From Limanda limanda (taxonomy: Eukaryota > Chordata > Actinopteri > Pleuronectiformes > Pleuronectidae): a DNA stretch of 64,000 nt. Shown one piece after another: positions 11,820-23,640 of the stretch. The notes beneath the pieces were generated by a model. It had not been told where the DNA came from. It worked only from the letters and a program-made list of their open reading frames with translations, and did no database searches. Position 1 is the stretch's first letter. Each line of letters opens with the position of its first letter. The position numbers and the translations under genes were made by a program. The DNA lies in contig NC_083637.1 in assembly GCF_963576545.1 (NCBI RefSeq), positions 19,526,507 through 19,590,506 on the forward strand, read 5' to 3'.

Positions 11820-14800
11820 CAAGTATTTAGTGGTATATCGATTTAGTGGTATATCATGGGTATAAATTTATATTAAGCAAAAAAGAACAGAAAATACAAT
11901 ATTGGTAAATCATTTCTCTGTTATTTTTCTAGCAGTTGCTAGTTTGAGTTTCTGTCTGCTTTTGACTGTGCATAATTATTATTCACATTGTGTGCCATTT
12001 GATGAGAAAAGTAAACGTGTGCTACGTAATTAATGTTTTAATAATCACAGCAATCATTTTAAATTATAGATTACAGCCCTAACTAGACGGGCACTTGGAG
12101 TCTGAATACCTCAGTCAGGGCTGATGGCCACTTCATCACCATGTTGCATATACATGTATTGAGATCAGCTACCTAAACACAGGAAGGACCTGCATACTGC
12201 TTACATCTGCAACAAAATTTCACCTGTTGAGGGGCAATCAGCTACATGACGAATCTGCATATTCACATGCAGAGTCTGTTCATAGAGATAAGTTCATAGG
12301 TGTCAGCTTGCTATATATGCCAGATTTTTCATAAAGTTCTTTTGTTATTATATTACATGATTTCTTGTTAAGATCCGCAAAAGTGTTGAGAAACACCATA
12401 TCTTGCACTATTAAAGAAAGTATAAACAAAGATTCTTGGATCCTACCCCTTAATTGAATCTGCTCCAAAAGTAAATGAGTTCATTCTTGGGTCATACAGC
12501 ACCTTTCCTCAAAGTTACAATGAAATCTGTCTTTTGCATAATCCTGCAAACAGAAAGATAAACAGCAATGAAAACATAGTGGTGAAGGATATAAACTGTG
12601 AATATATTAAAATAACAGATATGATTTATATGACATCTTGCATTCTATCATTTTGCGTTACGCTCACCAGTTGTACATTCAGTTGTGTCAGAAGCTCCAT
12701 ATATGGTAACTTTGAACACATTATAAGTCATTTAAGGTGATGTTTTTACAGCTTATTTATTAGTTTGTCTGCGTTGCTTTGAGACAGCAGGTGACAAACT
12801 GAGCTGCAAGTGTTTCTGTCTTACCACAACAGAGAAGGACATTTGTCCTGATCTGTCATGGTCTGGAACCATTTATTCAACACTTTGATGATATTGTTTA
12901 TTGCATTCTCAATGAAAACAATGAGAGGCGGGCAGAGATCCAGTATGTTCTTGAAGTTAGAGAGAAGTCTGAATGTTATGACTTTTGGGCGACATGGTTT
13001 ATTATTTCATGCTGCATGAACAAGTTTCTCCTACATCAGTTCTGGTTCAGGGCTCGTGGAGTAGGTTAGACACGGGCCAAGGAGCCAGAAAAGATGAGAT
13101 ATGAAATGACAATTTTCAGTATCAGTACCAGTGGTTATTACATCTCTCAGACGGGGAGGGCAAGCCAACTTCCTAATTTAGAAAATGATGGTGTGTGTGT
13201 TGTAATTATCAGCAGTGATGAACCTGAGGGCAGGGTGGTAAATGAAATGGAGGGGCCTCAGAGTGAAGACAGCAGCGTGTCGATAGTTGAAATCGCCCTG
13301 AATTTAAAACTGAGAGGGAAACTGATGCAACAGTCTTCTTTTTACTAGTCAGCAGACGGCTGGTTCAGTTTCTGTACAACAGGCCACGCTCACAGTTGCT
13401 AATACTTAAATCACAATAACATATCATATGAGATTACAACTATTAACTCCTTCTTTAATTATTTAAATCGAATGTTATTTGACATACCATCATTGAGTAT
13501 TAGTTTGGATATGTCATTGTATTACTACACATTTGAATTATTTTGTGTTTGTGTGTATTGTTTTTGCATTTATGTGCTTATTCTGGATTATCAAGTGCCT
13601 TTACTCGTTGTAAAATAATTAAGAATTTTTGTTGTTTAAATGTGCCTCTGTTCATGTTTTTACATGTATAACAGATATGCCATTGATTTATAAATCATGG
13701 TAACTGTCTGTGTATGCACTTCTGTGTTTTGTAAACTTGTGTCTGTCACTGTATGTTTTTTTTCACCATCACCCTACCAGGGAAATAGGAAAACTAACCT
13801 GCATGGCTAAATCTGGCACATTTACGTGTTGGACTAAAATACATGTGTTACTCACTTTGCTTTGTTCCTAAACATAAATGCAAACTTCTTATTAAACCAG
13901 ATACCAAGATAGGTTGCTCTTAGGGAGATGAAATGCATATGATTGTCATCTATATCTGTGGATCTATAGTCCTGCAGGAAATTCACTTATTTTCATTTTA
14001 TTTTATATATAACATTTGTATCACTCATTTAAAATTAATACAATCATCTTTCAGTGTATTAAACCTGCATTCATTTATTTTTGGCCAACATTGACGTCAC
14101 ATATTAAAGTTGATACAGCTAAAATCAATATTAGCAACAAATGGGAAGAAATGACCACAGTATGTGTAAAGTGAAATGGGTTACCTCACCTGCAGTTATA
14201 AACAGCTCTGAGGAGCTTTACAGCATTTTTCAGCTCAGTGTTTTCAGTTTCTGGCCTCTTACTTTACTCTTCTGGTTTACACTCACTTAAATCCACTTAA
14301 CTTGTTAAACAGAAAACTGCAGACAGAGTTAGCCGCCAGCTGAGGAACATCGTCAAGATGGTACATCTTCCCCACCTAGTCTGGCTGAAGAGCAAAAATA
14401 TTTATATTCACCAGGTGACCAGATCTCAACTGCAAACCATAACACGACATCATCTTGCTACACATCTGCCCGGTATGTAGATACACATATTTATCAACTC
14501 ATAATGAGATTGAAGATGAAATGATTGATAACATGTTTAGATGCAGTTGCCAGTTTATCCACCACACAAGCAGTAAGTTTTGCTCTCCTCCAGAGAAGAA
14601 TACCTGGATTCCACTTTGCTTAATGCTCCATTTAGCAGATAGTCTATAACTGTGTCTCTGTGTGTTGTTAAGCTCTGAGTGAATGGTGCATATTGTGTTT
14701 ATCAGACCTCTAACAGCTGCCTGCCACTGCTGCTGCTGTAATAAGGCTGATGAGAGCAAGTGAGAGTGAATCAGAACAGTGAATTCGAGGCTGCAAAAAA

Positions 14801-15080
14801 ACAAAACAATGAGCTGAAAGATGCTCGGAAGAAAATATTTCATATTGTACTCAGAAATGTGGGTCTTTTGTCAAAATGTTAATTAGAGTATTCTTTAATT
14901 GGATAGCATCAGAAACACAAAAGACAGTACTGTGTGCAGAAAGCTGGAATTACCCCTAAAAGACGCCTGGACACAGGCAAAGACAATGTATACAAATGGT
15001 AGTAATAATGACGACTGTTTGGAAGTCCGTATCTCTAAATCATGAATACATGATTCACACACTTGGACTGTGTCACATGT
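11820..15080. other. Intergenic, no clear feature
   Basis: AT-rich sequence with no recognised repeat and no convincing gene. An open frame of 84 codons at 13094-13348 has no Kozak context, splice partner or family similarity that I can see. Confidence 0.5.
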
Positions 15081-15089
15081 ACAGAGGCC

Positions 15090-15096
<7 letters not shown>

Positions 15097-15122
<26 letters not shown>

Positions 15123-15530
15123 AATTGTCAGAGACCCTTAATGCTCTCTCTCCTTCTATTTATCTTGAGATGTCTCCAACCCCTCTCTCTACCCTTACAC
15201 ATGCACTCACTCCGTCTCCCTGTGTCTCTCTCTCTCTCTCTCTCTCTTACACACTCTCTCTCCCTGTCTCTCTATCCCTATCTCTAGTACACCATCCCTC
15301 GCCCTCTCGCACCCCCCAACCCCCCCCCCCCCTCTCTCACACACACACACATTATCTTCCTCTCTCTCCCCCTCTCTCTCTTACACACTCTCTCTCCCTG
15401 TCTCTCTATCCCTATCTCTAGTACACCCTCCCTCGCCCTCTCGCACCCCCAATCCCCCCCCCTCCCCCACCCCACCTCTTTCTCCCCATCTCTCATTCCA
15501 TCAGGTCTTCACAACACACACACGCACACA
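15097..15530. repeat. TG run, then pyrimidine-rich tract with 134-bp duplication
   Basis: A (TG)n run (15097-15121) is followed by about 300 bp of C/T-rich sequence on the plus strand. The segment beginning TTACACACTCTCTCTCCCTG at 15247 is repeated almost exactly at 15381, a period of 134 bp, covering TCTAGTACACC and CCTCGCCCTCTCGCACCCC in both copies. It lies 0.5-0.9 kb upstream of the cygb2 start codon. Confidence 0.85.
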
Positions 15531-15559
15531 CACACACACGCCTCATCTCCTCCAGCAGA

Positions 15560-16035
15560 GGATCAGAAGGAGGGAGAGTTGAAGTGACAGAGGCGCAACA
15601 TCAGCATCACTGACAAGCATCTTCCCACTGGGGAAGAGAGGGAGGAAGAGATATAGGGGGAGAGAGGGGGGAAGAGTGAAGAGAAGAGAAAGGAGAGAGA
15701 GGAACAGTGAGAGGAATAAGTTTATAGGTGGAGGGAGGACCAGTGTGGGAGAGCTCGGAGGGAGAGAGCTTGGTGGGTGGCAGTGGGGGACCGGGTGCTC
15801 TCCATCAATTCCCCCCCTTGTTTCTTCCAGCCTGTGAGCGCTGCCTGCCTCGGCTCCTCTTCCACCACCTCCTCCTCTTCTTCCTCCTCTCCGCTCCCTC
15901 TCCTCTTCTCACCCCGGCTCTGCTCTCCCGGCTCCCGCCGTGGGGTCTCAGCTCTCCGTCTCCCTCCCCCCCTCCCTCGCCCCCTACCTCCCGCGGGCCC
16001 TGCTGGGAGCCTCCGGGCTGCTCCGCCGCAGGAGG
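15560..16035 (+). promoter_or_regulatory. cygb2: cygb2 upstream region / 5' UTR, purine-rich then GC-rich
   Basis: Sequence from about 15565 to 15745 is strongly purine-rich (GGAGAGAGGGAGG-type), followed by a GC-rich, pyrimidine-rich leader up to the start codon. No TATA box is clear. The transcription start is not resolvable here. An in-frame upstream ATG at 15940 would add 32 residues of low-complexity sequence; I treat it as non-preferred. Confidence 0.4.
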
Positions 16036-16229
16036 ATGTCTCGCCGGGAGTCTCCGCCGCCCTCGCCGCCTCCTCCGCCGCCGCCGCAGCTGCTGGGGGG
16101 GGTGCAGCGGGGGGAGGACCGGCCGGAGCGAGCAGAGCCGCTGACCGACGCCGAGCGGGAGATCATCCAGGACACGTGGGGGCTGGTGTACAAGAACTGC
16201 GAGGACGTGGGGGTGTCCGTGCTCATAAG
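16036..16229 (+). CDS. cygb2: Cytoglobin, exon 1
   Basis: Exon 1 encodes residues 1-64 and the first two bases of codon 65 of a cytoglobin, a hexacoordinate haem globin proposed to act in nitric oxide dioxygenation, oxygen handling and lipid signalling. The N-terminus MSRRESPPPSPPPPPPP is a proline-rich extension of low complexity, followed by the globin A helix (EPLTDAEREIIQDTW) and the B helix with YKNCEDVGVSVLI. Cys55 aligns with CysB2. The donor ATAAG|GTGAGT is in phase 2, which corresponds to the conserved globin intron B12.2. ATG 16036 is preferred over in-frame ATG 15940 because the upstream stretch is simple GC-rich sequence; neither start is proven. Confidence 0.93.
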
Positions 16230-16348
16230 GTGAGTTCTGTCCAGAGCTGCAGGCTCACACTTCTGTTGTTTGAACTGATGAACAGGAGATGAGAGAACAC
16301 ATCTTGTAATTCTTTACTCTCAAAGTGAAAGCTGAGGCATTTTCTTGA

Positions 16349-16607
16349 ATTCTTCTTCCTCTTCGTTCGGTTCATTGGCGCCTGGCAACTAATGTCAAGG
16401 TGCACTATCGCCATTTACTGGATGTGCCTCTTCATCCTGACTGCAATCAACAGGTTCTATTCTTCTTCCGTTTTTTAAATTCATCTCCTTTGTTTTATTT
16501 ATTGGCAGTCCGTTGGTTGGCAACCAACAGGTGCATTACCACCATCTACTGTGGCTTCTTCTTCTTCTTTGTTTGATTTATTGGCGGGTGGCAACCAAAG
16601 TCAAGGG
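16349..16607 (+). repeat. Three short dispersed repeats, plus orientation
   Basis: Copies at about 16349-16428, 16458-16553 and 16554-16607 share the layout CTTCTTCTTC...TTTATTGGCG...GGCAACCAA...AAGGTGCAYTAYCRCCAT. Each is 55-95 bp. The family looks like a short fish interspersed repeat; its class is not determined. See the opposite-strand array at 17080-17492. Confidence 0.75.
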
Positions 16608-16616
16608 GGGGCTCTT

Positions 16617-16967
16617 ATGGGAGAGGCGGTGGACTAGTGGCAGAACCTTGGACTATGGGCAGAAAAGGTCTCTGGTTCGTCTCTAGTTCGACTCCACGGA
16701 GAAACAACAAAAAGACGAACCTGGATTGATCTGTCCAAAAATCCAAGAGGATTCTCCCTACCCTGTCTAGTGCTAAGGTGCCCCTGAGCAAGGCACCTTA
16801 CTCCCCCAACATCTGCTCCCCGGGCGCCGTACATGGCTGCTCACTGCTCTGTGTGTCCTGCACCAGATGTGTTAAAAGCAGAGGTTAAATTTCCCTCCTT
16901 GCATGAGTGTGCTTGTGCATGTCTGTGCATGTGTTTGGGACAACTAAATGTATCGTAATCTTAATCT
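16617..16967 (+). mobile_element. tRNA-derived SINE
   Basis: The head carries a Pol III A-box-like TGGACTAGTGG (16630-16640) and a B box AGTTCGACTCC (16685-16695; consensus GGTTCGANNCC). The body includes AAGGTGCCCCTGAGCAAGGC and TGCTCCCCGGGCGCC, a segment common to many teleost SINEs. The 3' end is AT-rich, around TCTTAATCTTTTAAT. Length about 350 bp. It sits between the two oppositely oriented repeat arrays in cygb2 intron 1. Confidence 0.85.
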
Positions 16968-17079
16968 TTTAATTCATCATCCAGTGCATCTTATAATGAC
17001 TCAAGGTTGAGTTGGGAAATCTTGTTTGTCTTTGAATCAAAAACATAATGAGGACCACGTGAAGGCTACAAAAGACAAA

Positions 17080-17492
17080 CAAGGTAATGCACCTTGACGT
17101 TTGCAGCCACCCGCCAATAAACCAGACAAAGAAGAAGAAGGGCATCTTTTTGGCGGTATTGTGAACCTTGATGTTTGTTTCCACGAACCAATAAACCAAA
17201 CAAGGAAGAAGAATAATCTTTAACGAAGGGGGATAGAGGCTTCCTCCATCCACTCCACGCCTCGGCCTGGTATTTTAGTACCTCCAGGAACAGTGCACCA
17301 ACACAATAGATGGTGGTAATACACCTTGATGTTGGTTGCCACTCGCCAATAAACCGAACAAAGAAGAAGAAGCCAATTGGTCCCCCCAAGGTAAAGTAAT
17401 GAAAAGGGAAAGAGAGGTACAGCAGTAAATGGCAGTAATGCTCCTAGACGTTTCTTGCAACCCTTCAATAAACCAAACGATGAAGATGAAAA
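17080..17492 (-). repeat. Four short dispersed repeats, minus orientation
   Basis: Copies at about 17080-17140, 17140-17215, 17300-17372 and 17430-17492 are reverse complements of the unit found at 16349-16607. Shared words are TGCACCTTGACGTT, GCCAATAAACC and AAGAAGAAGAAG. A partial fifth minus copy is at 32971-33023. The small open frames here (Phe-rich) are by-products of the repeat. Confidence 0.75.
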
Positions 17493-18078
17493 AGTACAAT
17501 CTTTCACGAAACTTAACTGTTGAAGGTTTATAGAATCATCTTATGTTTGCCAAATGCTGAGAGACATTTTCTCATCAACCTCACTTGCATATATTCAATT
17601 TAAAGTATGTGTTGGTTTCAGTCGTACCAGTCATGGTGGAGCCACATTGGTTTAATATAAACTGCTGTAATTTGTTTGGCAATCCTTTTTGAGATATCTG
17701 AGAATCTCAGGGGAAAAAAGCTAATTTCAGGTGAATTGAGTAAGATGATTTGAAACGTTCCTGTGATGAACTGTTATTAACTGTGATTAATGAGACTACT
17801 AATGCGACTCTGATAGCAGATCTACAGTGTATTAAAGGTCACTGTGCTGGTGTCATACCCTGTGTCTTTACTCGTGGGGTGGAGTTACAGTTACATCACA
17901 CTTGAAACCTTTAATCATAGAATGCAGTAAGTTTATATTCCTTTATTATACATTTAATTAAAGTTGCCCCATTAATCACTGAGTTTATGAGCTTAGTCTG
18001 TAAAATACTTTGAAACCTGTTTGATTATGATAGAGTCACTACTGACACCATGTTTTGAAGAAATAATCCTTTATTACC

Positions 18079-18386
18079 CATAGACTGTATGTCAAGATGG
18101 ACGACACAACTGCCGCCAACCCGCCTTTATCGCCACCTGCTGGATGGCTGCAGTATAGGTCATAAACACATCCTCTACGTAAGTGGATGGGACATGGGGC
18201 TCTTTAAAAATATGATTTCTGTTTTAAATAGTTCTTCTCACACTTTGACTTACTCATTGATTGATCAAGATGGGGTATTGGTTGGATCTTGCCGCCATCC
18301 CCCAAACTCCAAATGCACAAGATATTTTGGTTTCATTTTTGGATAGTGGGAGAGAGTGGAGAGGTGTGTCTTGTATTCAGTCTATG
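18079..18386. mobile_element. MITE-like element, 308 bp
   Basis: The element is bounded by perfect 9-bp inverted ends CATAGACTG and CAGTCTATG, flanked by similar 8-mers (TTATTACC / ATGTTACC). Related copies beginning TAGACTGTA[T/C]ATAAAGAT occur at 34290-34660 and near 30712. It has no coding capacity. It contains GCCACCTGCTGG, the complement of a full CTCF core, at 18131-18143. Confidence 0.6.
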
Positions 18387-18439
18387 ATGTTACCACACCT
18401 TTAGGGATTTGTTGTTGTTCAGTGACAGGAGATCAGAGA

Positions 18440-18720
18440 AACACTTGCACACGAATATGCGCTCGCACACACACAAACACACACACATAAACAAAGTAAG
18501 ACAGAGAATGTCATGGTCTGTGCATCCGTTGAGTCATTTGTGTGTTTTATTGACGAGATGGCTCTAAGGAGACACTGACACAAGATGTAGGAAATGCAAT
18601 GATAACGATTAACGGATGCTGCATTTTGCATAGGACATGCACGCACATACACACACAAGGACACACACACCACACGGACACACAAACACACATGCATGCA
18701 CGCATGCACGCACACACCAC
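18440..18720. repeat. CA-rich imperfect repeats
   Basis: Two CA-rich blocks (about 18440-18490 and 18640-18716), interrupted by ACGC, ACGG and CATGCATG. Open frames rich in Cys and Val on the minus strand result from the dinucleotide repeat. Confidence 0.75.
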
Positions 18721-19301
18721 TTTCCGCTGTTCTACACTCATTCCGTCACCTTCTCACCAATAACTGAGATGTGACAAGTGAAGGGAAGGAACATGGTATT
18801 CCTCTCATTATAATGCCGAAGAAATACTCCACAGTCCACAAGGTCTCTGAGATGGTTAATATGCTGAATTTGTTCTTCAAATTAGGAGACATATATATTC
18901 ATCTTTGGAAAGCACCTTGCTTTCATAACCCTCATACTCATCCATTGCTACTGTATTTATTTAAAACTGAATTGTAAACATAATATTTAACAGCGAGTAA
19001 TGCTCTATGAAGCTTCACTGCAAAGAGCTGTAGACAAACTAAATGTGACACAACTTGTGTGTGTTTTTTTCCTTATTCTTCTCATGCTTGTTTTCATCAA
19101 AGAAAAAAGACTTGATTTGGTTTGAATGTCCCCGGCTAAGCTGGCTCAGTGTTACACTAATAAGTCCACTAGTTGTTAGCTTGTTAAAATGGACAGCAAG
19201 TCACAGCCAAGCAGAGCGATATGAGCGAGGCAAGCTGATTTTCAGTTTGGGGGCGATGAGAATCCCTGAAGGGAGTGAGTGGAAGGGGCAGAGAGCATCT
19301 T

Positions 19302-19303
<2 letters not shown>

Positions 19304-19354
<51 letters not shown>

Positions 19355-19361
19355 TGTGTGT
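19304..19361. repeat. (TG)n microsatellite
   Basis: About 27 TG units with one TTTG interruption, in cygb2 intron 1. Confidence 0.95.
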
Positions 19362-20660
19362 TGCGTTCTTATCTGTGGATGACAGCTTTGGCACTTAAAT
19401 ATCTCCCTCCATGCTTCACTCACTCTCCATCCTCTCCACTGTTGCTCTTTTTATTTCTTTACATATGTTGAGTTCCCAATGTACCACATTCCACCCTGAG
19501 CGGATTGGTAAAGGAATAACATACAAATATCCATCACAATATATAGAGTCATGGGGATGCTTTCACAGTGCCAAAAGCTGCATCACTGATATTTTTTCAT
19601 TATCAGTGAATGCTCCATATTTCTTCTTGAAAGAAACCAAAATTCCAAATCAGATATCAAAAGTGTTTTTGAATAATTTCTTATTGATTCGACTGATTGT
19701 TCCATGCTTCACATGCCAATTAAATCATTCTGTCTACGTGCGATGCACAAAGAGTGTAATTATCAACAGTTGGCTGACAGTTCCTCAGTTACCTAACATA
19801 ACCTGGGGCTGACTCTGGGTCAGGGTCTTGCACGGTTGAGATCATGTATTTGAGATCAGTGCTTAACATCCCCCACGTGAACACACGGATTTGCATTTTC
19901 ATCTCGATCCATCTGCCTGGATGCATGGAGAGAATAGACAGCGACATTAGCCTCAGTTGATCTCACCAATGCGCGCAAATGCAATTGCACCAAAGAGTGA
20001 GTGCACCCCAGGCATCAGTGGAACAGTGCATATGGCAGCTTTGTGAATACAATTAATCTCTGCGTACTTTGACTCTAATAGTGAAGACGGGAGGATTCGG
20101 GCACATTTTCATGAAGCAGAAAAGACATTGAAGTGTCGCAATGAAAGTGAATTTTGAAAAAAAATCTCACCAGCTGCCTGCTGGATCTGGTTTGGTTTAC
20201 TGTAAATGCTTAGTGGTATGTGATGAAGCATCACCATCCAAACACTTCTCTTATACAAATCCATCCATCCGTTCATCCATTCATCAAAGTGCCTCATAGG
20301 AACAACATCTAGAGCTTGATTTGATGATTTATAGGATTTTACGTTTTCTAAAATCATGTTGGTTGTGTTTTTATTTGTCAATAATTTAGGCAGCTGTAAA
20401 AAAAAAGACTGTTCAAGGTTGTTCACAATACTCCAAAGAATTATCCCAAAAATCAAAAAAGGGGTCCAATCAGAGTCTGATTAACAGGCTCCACTAATGG
20501 CTCTGATGATTTCATTTAAATGCAGAGACAGGTGCAGGGATGTGCTCAGTGTGACATCTCCAAATTACTTAACACCAGCTATCCTCTCAGAAATGTTTCC
20601 CACTATGCAATAATACATGTCATATTACAGTTCTCAAATTATATTGACAATCAAGATTTC

Positions 20661-22173
20661 ACTCTGTGCCGGTTTTGGGGGTCCAACAGGGGCCAGTGCC
20701 CCTGTAACACTGAGCTTAGACCCCCCTGTGGCCCCCCTCTGACCGAAGACTACCATTACAATTAAATGGTCACTCTCTTGTGATTATATGGCGGTGACGC
20801 GAAAGGCAGAACAAATGTGTGTGGCTCTGTATCCCAGTCGGATCCCTTAGCGCCCTACCGCCGGTGTCTGACAAAATGTAGGCACGATCCGAACAATGCC
20901 TCTTACCACCTGTCAGCTCTGACTAGAAGCAAGAAGACGTTGTGAGACTACCACAAAGAGTGGAAGGTGAGCATGACTACCGTATTTATGTAATTCTTAC
21001 AAGGCAAGACTTCTGCTCAGGAAATGTTACCTAGTTAACTTAATAGCAGCCAGTGTAAACAGCTGAGTTTGGTTGCAGTTATACTCGATACAAGCTCAAT
21101 GATAGTGTTTTAGAAGAAAATCTATCTCTCCATGAATTGTTCGCCTGAGTTAATGGTATGCTCTACATTCATCTCAATCAGCTTTTTAAAATATAATTCA
21201 GAATTGTTAGCTCAAAGGCTACTCCAACATGAAATAATTAAAGCAAGCCAGCAACAGTATATTTATACTCTGTGTTGCTAATGTGCATGTGTGCTACTCT
21301 CCATTGTTTTTGCTTTAACTTATAGTTCATCTGAATGAAGAGGAAAAGAGAGATTATGTCCTTTTTCACCCCACAAAATAAAACAGACAATGATGGGTTA
21401 GACATTGAGACAAAGCCAGATGATCCTGGAGTTGAGAGCGCTGAAGAGAAAGTGTAGAGCACGACAGAGGGAAAGCCAGGCGACTTATTAGTTGGAGAGA
21501 CAGTTTTGTGAGAGCAGTGAGGAGAGACGGATGAAGATCCTGAGAGTGAGGCTGAGTGTGACAAGGAGCGTGTGAGACATGCTCAACAGCACTGGACCAT
21601 CAGGTTTGTGATGTTGAAAAAAGACTTTCCTGTTTGTAAAGCAGTGTCATTAGAGTTCTAATGGTTGTATATGTAGAACCATGTAGTATTGGTATAGTTG
21701 TATTTAGGATTGAGATTAATTAAATGCTCCATTATTGTCATTAATCAATCAAGATAGATATCCTATTGGTGTTTTTTGATTGCTATATGTACCTTGTATA
21801 TATTTGGGCTTGCCTTTTTCCACAGATATCAGCAAATGTAAAGAAGACCCACCGATGCAGCCTAACTTGAAATTGTTTCCAAGGACTTGATGGAGGACAG
21901 GAAAAGGAGCTTCAAGGCGGCCTGGTACAACATTCATCCCTGGCTGAATATTATAAACTGTCGGACTCTGCATATTGTTATGCCTGCAGACATAAATGTA
22001 ACTGTAACAAATCAAAGTATTATATGTTGGCTGTATTTTGTGTGCACTATTACTGTATATAGGCCACTGAACTAAAAATGTTGAAAGCTTGAACACACTG
22101 TCTTTGTCTCTTTTGTCCCTGATTGAATGTCCAGCCTGGCCCCCTCAGTAAAATTGGTCTGGAACTGCCACTG
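20661..22173 (+). mobile_element. Degraded hAT-type transposon
   Basis: The right end reads, in reverse complement, CAGTGGCAGTTCCAGACCAA followed by TTTTACTGAGGGGGCC, typical of hAT elements related to ZMYM/TTF-type transposases in fish. The left end TGTGCCGGTTTTGGGGG is a diverged counterpart. Inside, an ATG at 21335 opens MKRKREIMSFFTPQNK, resembling the N-terminus of such transposases, but stops interrupt it within about 50 codons and no dimerisation domain remains. An inactive, internally deleted copy. Confidence 0.55.
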
Positions 22174-22661
22174 ATGTCACTGGTACCTCCATCTTTTAGA
22201 TATGCTAGCAGCATTTCAAACTCCAAAAGAGGACATTAGTAAGTCAGGCTGTCCACCACTTAGGTCCAGACTGAAATGAGTGTTTTCAGAGGGTTATTCC
22301 TTCGGATTCTAGTGACTTCTACACCATCATAATTCGCACTCAACCTGTGAAACATCTCAACATATATTAAATGGATTGGCATAGAATTTGCTGCAGATAT
22401 TCATGGTTCCATGTCAAAGATCCCTCTGACTTCCCCTGCAATACTGTGGCCCGATCACCTGATCACTCCTGTGCAAACTCTGGGTCCAGGTTACATCGTC
22501 AGTGGAAGATAGCAGCGTTCTCATCTGGGATATTTTGGCCTCATTTCTGGATATTGGGAGGAAGTGGAGACGTGTTGTCCATCATATTATATACATATTT
22601 ACAGTCTGTGTTTTGAACACACTAAAATACAAGTTGAAAGCCCTATTGATTCTACTGTGTG

Positions 22662-23640
22662 TTAAGGCCAATTTATGCTTGTACGTCTTTTCTAAAACGG
22701 ACAGATAAGACCGCCCTATCCGTCGTGGAACGCCCTCTCCGAGCGCCTCGGAGAGCTTTTCGTACACCTCTGATTTTTCTAACTGTCCGTCTTCATGTCG
22801 GAGACCCCACGGACAGCTCTTGGCTGTGATTGGTCCGCTAACGACATCATTTCCCTACGACGACATTTCCGGACCTCAAACTTCCTGTTTCCTTCCCTGT
22901 GTCACATCAAACCCAAACACAACTACGATTCTACGATTAATGTGACGTGTGTGTTAAGCCAGCGGAGTTGTCCGGCTGACGGTGGCTCGTTAGAGCACTG
23001 ACGGCATGTGTGCACGGTTATAACAAGCTTTCAAAACGGCGCTAGCAGGCTAGGCTAGCGGGCTAGCCACCATGGTAACTGCGGTGGTAACAGTGCAAAA
23101 ACCCGCCGTCACGACTTTAATTCCAGTTCTATCATGACACTGTTTCTATAATACCGTCAGGTTAGAAGCAAACACTGGGTAGTAGTTAGTGTCGGGAGTC
23201 CCTGCTGACTGTGTGTGGAAGCTGGGATTGAAGCTAGCTGGGAGGGGAGCTAGCTAGCTCCGGCTAGCTTCAAGCTACACGGAGCTTCAAGCTGTGGAAT
23301 CAGCAACACAGTTGGGAAACAAGACCGGGGAACCGCTGCGCTAAGAAACGATTACATCAGCATTTTGACCCGCTGGGTGTCACTTTATTTAGTTCTGTTA
23401 GTTGCCATGGTTCAGTGTGTGGGAGGCCAGCCGACAGAGATAAACAGACACACGTGGACTTCTTCTTCCCAAAATTGGGGTAGGCTTCTCTGAGCTCGTC
23501 TTCCGTTGCGCCACCTATGGGTTTGGCGGTGAATTTTTTCAACGTACAGTGGTCGGAGAAGTAAAAATCAAAAAGACTCTTCGCCCATCTTGGAGCCCTC
23601 TCCGAGAAACGGATACCTAGAAGCATACTGGAGCCTTTAA
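22662..23640. mobile_element. Harbinger-like non-autonomous element (~975 bp)
   Basis: The ends are inverted: TTAAGGCCAATTTATGCTT at the left and, in complement at the right, TTAAAGGCTCCAGTATGCTT, with TTA/TAA at both boundaries as in PIF/Harbinger insertions. The interior is GC-richer than its surroundings, with several GCTAGC words around 23040-23280 and a CCACCATGG at 23068. A minus-strand frame (23357-23626) is open but unrecognised. The class is a judgement from the ends only. Confidence 0.5.

Noticed and set aside
13094..13348. 84-codon open frame, plus strand
   Set aside because: No family similarity, weak start context and no splice partner; kept only as a remark in the flank entry.
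14996..15496. Frames of 70-140 codons rich in Ser/Leu or Arg/Gly/Glu
   Set aside because: Low-complexity translations of the C/T-rich tract and its complement.
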